From Tridacna crocea (Eukaryota; Mollusca; Bivalvia; Cardiida; Cardiidae), in NCBI GenBank assembly GCA_943736015.1, contig OX031060.1, positions 14,831,501 to 14,895,500 on the forward strand: 64,000 bases of DNA, written 5' to 3'. The position numbers and the translations under genes were made by a program. The notes below the pieces were generated by a model. That model did not search any database. It had not been told where the DNA came from and saw only the letters and a list, made by a program, of their open reading frames with translations. Below, piece after piece: positions 57,762 to 64,000 of this stretch (positions are counted from its first letter, which is position 1; every line of letters begins with the position of its first letter).

Positions 57762-57990
57762 GGCATAATACCGTAAAACGCCCCTCTGGTATACAGTCAG
57801 TGCTTACATGTGGTATTTTTTTTTACTTAAAAGAATAAATTTAATGAAAGTTTCAGCTTCATTCCGTTGAAAAATATTGTATTTGATGTTTACGAAATGA
57901 ATCCATAAACCAATTGCAATTTTTTGACACATAATTTTGATTTTCATGGGTTTTCGCGATTTATAGAGGGGCGTTTTACGGTATTATGCC
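57762..57990. mobile_element. MITE with 26-bp perfect terminal inverted repeats
   Basis: GGCATAATACCGTAAAACGC plus CCCTCT at 57762-57787 is the exact complement of 57965-57990. Total 229 bp. Confidence 0.9.
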
Positions 57991-57992
57991 AA

Positions 57993-58258
57993 TATTACGC
58001 TCTATAAAGTAGTAATCTAGTAAATAGCTTTTATCAATACGTTTGAGGAGAAATGAGACGTGCTTTAGCTCCAGATTCTCTAAACTGCTGATCATAGCTG
58101 AGTGAATTGCACGAGGTAGCGTTTTATTGAGTAAACGTTTATTTTAGTTTGAAATTCAAAGTAACGGTTGTCGCGTAGGAAAGTGGTTCGGCTCTGTACC
58201 CAGGATGCCCAAATTAGATAGATGAATATTTATGGAATGCCATCTAGCGGGAGATAAT
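57993..58258 (+). repeat. Family I repeat, copy 3
   Basis: Same order of segments as 41577-41838, including CTGATCATAGCTGAGTGAAT and CCCAAATTAGATAGATGA. Confidence 0.75.
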
Positions 58259-58280
58259 GCGACTTTTTGCCCAAGTCTGG

Positions 58281-58474
58281 AGCCGGTGTAATGCAGAGAA
58301 ATGACCCTCCCCTACAAAATGACCCGGGTCATTATTCTATGCAGAGAAATGTAGAGGAATGATCCAAGTCATTATTCTACGTAGAGAAATGAACCATGGG
58401 TCATTCCTCTACGAAGGGAAATGACACATGGGTCATTTTGTTCGGGAGGATCATTTCTCTGCATTACACCGGCT
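58281..58474. mobile_element. MITE with 24-bp perfect terminal inverted repeats
   Basis: AGCCGGTGTAATGCAGAGAA ATGA at 58281-58304 is the exact complement of 58451-58474. The inside carries several imperfect GAGAAATGAC/GTCATT repeats. Confidence 0.9.
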
Positions 58475-58865
58475 TTGAAAAATACTTTGGCAAAAACAGA
58501 AATTGCCCGTAACAAGCAATTATCCCCCCTGTCACAATTTTTCCCACCTGTGCTGAATTATTGGGTCAAATATCGACATAGCTTTTGAGTAGATTTGATT
58601 CATCTGCTGAAAATTTGGTTCAGGTACATGTGACGGTTAACCTTAAATTCTTCACCTGACGACGACATGTTACGCTTGTCTATTCAAACCGTGCATTAGG
58701 CTACTTAACGCGCCTCATCTTTCGAGGACAGTGTATATCAAGATCAGACTTCATAAAACTGTAGTCTGATCTTGCATCTTCACTGTCCGATCAGAAGGTA
58801 TTTTCTGTCCAAAAATTAATTTCGAAATAGCATTCTTCGAAGTTTTACTATCGGCTTCTTTCCGG
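58475..58865. repeat. Degraded family B-like hairpin and family E palindrome
   Basis: 58475-58545 has CAGAAATTGCCCGTAACAAG. 58727-58790 has ATCAAGATCAGACTTCATAA and CTGTAGTCTGATCTTGCATC. Confidence 0.55.
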
Positions 58866-60310
58866 GTTAAATACATTGACAGATCAAAAACCTGAACGTG
58901 TTTATACTACATATATAATATATAATACGCCTTCTATTTGTTTTTGACAGAGCAAAAAACGTTGTGGGAAAATGAGAAAATTCTACTGATCACCATTTTC
59001 CTAAGTCCGTAAATACACGTGATGAGCATTGTTTATTAATGTTAATCAATCTTACCTTATCAAATATATTCCAAAAGTTGACAACCTCGCGTATAGATCT
59101 ACTGGCATGTTACAGTCCGGATAAAGAAACACACCCTTTTGACCACGTAGAAACCTTTACACGCTACCCAAGTGAAGTCAAGCACAAACCTAATCTATAT
59201 AAGGGTGTAATTTGGTCCAACACTGTATGAAGCCAGTGAACCGGAAATAGTACACATGTACGTATAAAACACACAAATTTACACCTGACAAAAAAAAAAG
59301 ATGTGTTTTAACTCATTGCCTAACAGCTACGAACTCGAAGTAAAAGGCTTTTGGGAAAAAATACGCGAAAGGAAGAAAAAGGTTGATCTTTAACCAGCAT
59401 TTTCTTCTTCATTGTACCTTTTGAATACTATTTCCATTTCACGTATCACGCCGAATGTCGTGTGCAAGTACTTTAAATCTGGACAAGTTCGGAGATTTTT
59501 TTTCCTCGATTAACAAAGATATAGTGATTATCAGACATTTTCTTAAACAGATCCGCTTTTTTCCGTGATTTATAACCATCTTAACTAAGTCAGAAAAACC
59601 CGTTGCACAATTGAATCCCCCCCTTTAGAGGTGGCCCTTCAGATTTTGGGAGGAACATTTTACAACAATGCAAAAATATCATCCTTATACTCCCAAAGCC
59701 TTTTAATTTGCATTCATAACACCTCAGTAGTCGAAAATCATCCAACAACACGAGAAATTAGAGATTTACTACTGCCCAGGTTGACACCAACGGGCGACAC
59801 GTTCTATCTTTAGATAATCAGTTCTCTCATTTACATATTGGAATAAATAGACGAAGTTTCAAACCTACCGTCCGAAGAAGACATTATGGAAAATAATTAT
59901 TACATATTTGTTATGTAATGGAATTTAATCGTTATTAGTCACGTGCCAGTCACTTGACATTCCCACAATTCTTTATTGATTTTTGGCGCTAAATCTGAAT
60001 ATACCTTAAGACGCTACGTAGCCTTTTACACCATCAACAATTTTTTTTTTTGGTAATTTTATGAGTCTTACTTATTGATGGTTCGTATTATTTTTTCATA
60101 TAAATTTCAGTGATATATATATTTATTACTTTGGTGAGACGTAAAAATTCTGAATATCCACCTTTAACACTTCACACCAGCAGTCTGTGCCCTTCTTTTC
60201 CTAATTGTTGTCCTTGTTTTTCATTAATCTCTCAAATTACCAATAGGATTATCAGTATAATTTATCAATTAATCTATTTATATTCTCGTTATTATTATTT
60301 CTTACTGTAG
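58866..60310. other. Unassigned intergenic DNA
   Basis: A decayed family A copy lies near 59310-59510. No gene recognised; short open frames lack family features. Confidence 0.4.
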
Positions 60311-61600
60311 CCACGAGATTATAGACAATAGGGCCATCATGGCCCTGTATCGCTCCACTGGCTAATTCGTAAAAACACTACAAGTCAAACATTGTATTAT
60401 TAGGCCAATTGGTTTCAAACTTGAGGACATACATTTTTTTTCCATATTAATCCTACGAAAAGTTGTGCCCCCCCCCCCTGGGCAAACCCAATTTTGACCC
60501 CAAAGTTACAATTACTTGAATCCTGGTGGAGGTCTACAAGATAAAGCCCCATACCAAATAGTACAGGTCTAGAATGTGTGGTTATAAACAAGACGATTTT
60601 CAAAGTTTTCTCAGTAAAAGGCCCTGTAAAACATGAAACCCATGAGACAGGGGTAAATTTAGTAGCCCTAGTCTTTATTATGGTTAGTTACAAGATGACT
60701 TAGAAAGTTTTCACCACAAAAGCCCAGGTAAAACTTGTGACCCCTGGTGTGGGGACAAACTTGACCCTAAGGCTATAATTTGGGCCCTCCTGGTAGAGGC
60801 CCACTAGATAAAGCTACATGCAAAATTTTGGTAGCCCTAGGCCTTATGGCTAGGTACAAGTAGATTTTTAAAAAATTCCCAATATGAGCCATGTAAAACT
60901 TTTGACCCCCAGGACAGGGCCAAATTTAATCCCAGATCTACAATTTTGGCACCTTTGATAGACAACCACTTGATAAAGCTAGATGCAAAATTGAGTAGCC
61001 CTAGCTTATGGCTTGGTACGAGAAGATTTTTAAAGTTTTCCCTATACAAGCCCATATAAAACTTGTGACCCCCGGGGCAGGGCCAATTTTGACCCCTTGG
61101 CTATTATTTGGGCACTCTGGGTAGACGTCTACTAGATAAAGCTACATGCCAATTTTGGTAGCCCTAGGCCCTATGGCTAGGTACCAGAAGGATTTTAAAG
61201 TTTTCCCTATATAAACCTATATAAAACTTGTGACCCCCGGGACGGGGCCAATTTTGACCCAGGGCTATTATTTGAAGGAACTTGGTAGAGGTCCTATAGA
61301 TAAAGCTACATGCCAAATTTGGTAGCCCTAGACCTTATGATTTCAGAGAAAAGGATTTTTTAAAATTTTCAAAAATTTTCAGTTTTGTTGCCATGGCAAC
61401 CAGAGTTTTTGAAGGAATAAAATTCTTTCATGGAATTCTGAAGAGGACCATGGCAGGATCATTTCTGTGAAGTTTCATCAAAATTGGATGGGTAGTTTCA
61501 GAGAAGATGTTTGAAATAAAAGTTAACGCACGCAAAGACGGACGCACGACGGACACCGGGCCATGACATAAGCCCGCTGGCCTTCGGCCAGTGGAGCTAA
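60311..61600 (+). mobile_element. Pearl/Helentron-like element, opposite orientation
   Basis: Left end GGGCCATCATGGCCCT, tandem units of about 155-165 bp (AAAACTTGTGACCCCCGGG, GATAAAGCTACATGCCAAAT), ACGGACGCACGACGGAC tract near 61540, right end GGCCTTCGGCCAGTGGAGCT. Confidence 0.78.
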
Positions 61601-63318
61601 TAAAAAAATAACTGTTAACCGGAAATTAGAGTAGAACTATCGAAGCCTAACCCATGTTCTTGTCCATTCCACAACTTTATTGTATAACGCAAAACCTCCC
61701 CCGGTAGTCATCTTCGCCAAGGTTACGAGCACTACGTGGGTCTTGCCTTAGCGGACACAGGGGCTCTTGTGTAGGCGGACAGAGCCCGATTTCGATATTC
61801 CCGCGATACGTCCCCTATTGGGTGCTGGTCATTATCCCCCTTTACACTGCTTACGAATACAATAATTCAACCACTTCTTGCACTCCGGATCATTCGCATT
61901 CACCTCTGTAGTGGGCTCAGAAAATAGTCCGTCATTACGGGATACTTTCGTCACATGATCTTAACTCAAAATGGCGACACAAACGCCGGTGAAAGAAAGA
62001 CCATATATTGATTACTTTGTGTGCTGTTCAAACTGCATACGGCCAATCAGACTAAGTGGTAGGAAATGTGAAAAAGACGGATTTTCTGGAAAGCTTAAAT
62101 GTTTTTAAAGGACCATAACTTGTTTTTTAATCTTGTAATCTAAGATCCATCGGTGTGTCAAAACTGTTGTCATCATTCATGGGCGCAACCATTTTTGCTA
62201 AAATCGGCGAAAGATTCTGATCAGTAAAGACGCTCGAAAAAAATAGTTCCATTGTATACAGGTACGTTCATCCGTTTGAATGCACATATAATGTATCCAG
62301 AATCATATTTCATTTGTCTTCTTTACATGAAACATTTATTCAGCCACAAAACATCTTTTTTTCGGTTCGACAAGATTCTTGTCATTTAGCCCATTGCAGA
62401 GTGAGAGTAACGAACGACAACTCTGCTCGGATATTCTAATTCAACAAGAAGCAATAGCCACTGACGTACTTCGACATTCCATTGCCAGGTGCTGGGATAT
62501 AGCCTAAAATCTGTTAATTTATCGATCACGCTGAAACTTTGTGTAAATATTGTTCGTCTATGTTTTTTTCGGTTATAAATCATTACAGATCCTGCACACG
62601 TTCACGGAGGTATCCGTGCTTACATCCTATTTTTATCCGAAAGGTCGCGACCTTGTTCTATTTTTATCAAAGATGAAATACTACAAGCGATTTGACTTCG
62701 TGCAGTTTAAGCTAGCTGCAACCAATGAAAATGCGTATCGCGGGAATGTCGAAATCAAGCTCGATCCACCAAGGGTATAGTAGCGTAAAGGATCGTCACC
62801 CTTGGATTGCGAAGATGCGGCAGAATATGAATAGACACAGTACCTATTTTCGATAGTATAGCCAAAAGTGCCGAAAAAATGGTGTTATCAGAATGCAAAA
62901 AAGTTGTTTTTAGTAAGTACAACACTTCAGCGATCCATATTCATAATTTTTCCTTTGGACTACAAGGGCTGGTCGGAAATCATTGAGACAAAGTGTGTTT
63001 TGAGAGCGAAACTTATTGCATGAATATAAAATTTTCCTTAAACGTGAAGTAATCTTTAATAAGATACCTAGGGCGTATTGCTTTCGCTACTCCGAACACT
63101 CCGAACATGTTCTAGGTCAATGGAGCAAGATCGTTCTGCCCAAAACATTGGCTGGCCAATTTCTTCCACATTTGTTTCAAAGAATGTAATATCTTCCCAA
63201 CCTTTACCCATTTTACAAAAGGTGTAATGTTAGGCTTGTCCAAATCGAAAGCATTTGCACATACGAATCAAAAGTAGACCAAATGTAGACCGATTGATAG
63301 TCTGAATTGTCTAGAAAA
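61601..63318. other. Unassigned DNA with a shared CGCGGGAAT repeat
   Basis: Segments near 61710-61830 and 62735-62815 share TCGCGGGAATNTCGA-type and CCAAGG blocks with 42025-42115, in both orientations. An open frame at 62550-62780 overlaps this repeat and is not accepted as a gene. Confidence 0.45.
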
Positions 63319-63470
63319 ACAAGAGGGTCATGATGGCCCTGAAATCGCTCACCTGAGTCTATTGACCAAACATGAACCATCTAAAAATGCTGGTGTCCAC
63401 CATTTTCACCTTTTTCCTTGCATTAATAATAGCCTTTCTTCTCAGAATTGTTGAAACTGGGAATAGTGTA
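63319..63470 (+). mobile_element. Pearl-like end fragment and family A fragment
   Basis: 63319-63383 (ACAAGAGGGTCATGATGGCC, CGCTCACCTGAGTCTATTGA) is the complement of the right end of 45641-47911. A family A right half follows. Confidence 0.75.
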
Positions 63471-63473
63471 TTC

Positions 63474-63495
63474 AGGGATCTTATATACGATCCCT
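63474..63495. repeat. 22-bp near-palindrome
   Basis: AGGGATCTTATATACGATCC CT, one base off the perfect palindrome at 54089-54110. Confidence 0.7.
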
Positions 63496-63642
63496 GGTGT
63501 GGTGAAAGGTTGTGGCTGATTAAAGTACACATTTTTTTTTTAAATGAAACTTTTAGATCATTTACCAGCCTATAAGCACAGGAATTTGTAGCAGACTTTA
63601 ATACTTGGCTCTCTAATGTATGTTATGAGACCTTAAAAAATA

Positions 63643-63873
63643 TTTAACTCCTTACCAAATGACAAAATTTTAGACCTGTCCAAATTGGGAGGTTTTGCAG
63701 AGGACAAATTGAATGTGACTTAAATAATGAAATTTGTCTGTGACAGGGTATAAAACATTGTGGGAAAAAGGAGAAAATGCCTGTTACCAGCATTTTCTCC
63801 TTTTCCAACAATGTTTTCAAAATCCCTCTACTCTAGGGTCGTCAAAAGTCTGGATTGTGTGGGAAAGAGTTAC
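63643..63873 (+). mobile_element. Family A MITE
   Basis: TTAACTCCTTACCAAATGAC start, hairpin GGAGAAAATGCCTGTTACCA, GGGAAAGAGTTA end. Confidence 0.87.
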
Positions 63874-64000
63874 GGTAAATGAACAGAATGACGAATTATA
63901 TTAGTGATGCAAAGCTGTAGATTTAGATTTATATTGATCATACAGGACTCATTGTCATGATATACTGAGAAAATGACACTAAGACAATGTAACAGTGACT

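Noticed and set aside
62550..62780. 76-codon frame near the end of the window
   Set aside because: It overlaps a dispersed repeat (CGCGGGAATGTCGA) and has no family features.

Overview
The window is animal nuclear DNA: AT-rich, intron-rich, with GT-AG exons spread over tens of kilobases and very dense short non-autonomous transposons. Protein-coding DNA is only about 6 percent. Several repeats have the layout described for bivalve 'pearl' elements: a GTCC/ACGG-type microsatellite, a tandem core of roughly 150-170 bp, and conserved ends. With the mollusc-like SINEs this suggests a bivalve, possibly a heterodont such as a dreissenid mussel. The species is an inference.

Region 1 (1-32776, + strand) is the 3' part of a gene for a cation-independent mannose-6-phosphate/IGF2 receptor homologue. 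I assembled 18 exons by eye (573 to 32776). Every intron is GT-AG and all phases agree, giving 2736 nt, or 911 residues plus a stop. They encode the end of one MRH repeat, five complete MRH repeats (called b to f here), a transmembrane helix and a short acidic tail ending DDSDEDMLL. The 5' part lies upstream of the window.

Region 2 (about 32.8-41.2 kb) is the 3' flank and is almost entirely repeats. Region 3 (42281-43510, - strand) is an intact single-exon type II membrane glycosyltransferase of the GT61/DUF563 class, convergent with the receptor. Region 4 (about 44-64 kb) is repeats and unassigned DNA; I found no further convincing gene.

The dominant feature is a superfamily of roughly 225-bp palindromic MITEs, more than 70 full or broken copies. 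Ends are TTAACYCTTTACC / GGTAAAGRGTTAA and the insertion site is TTAA. The centre is a hairpin of about 60-65 nt. I separate three families by hairpin sequence. Family A has arm GGAGAAAATGCTGG, family B GGAGAAATTGCTCG and family C GGTGAAATTGCTCG. Differences in one arm are matched by complementary differences in the other. The copies form chains sharing one TTAA, nest in each other and in other repeats, and fill the receptor introns and 3' flank. Strand given for family A: + means the flank with GCATTTGCAGACGAC is on the left; - means the flank with CACACAATCCC is on the left.

Other repeats are pearl/Helentron-like elements, a family D palindromic element, tRNA-derived SINEs, several TIR elements, and a minisatellite that multiplies a 5' splice site. 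No transposase, tRNA, rRNA or CRISPR array was seen.
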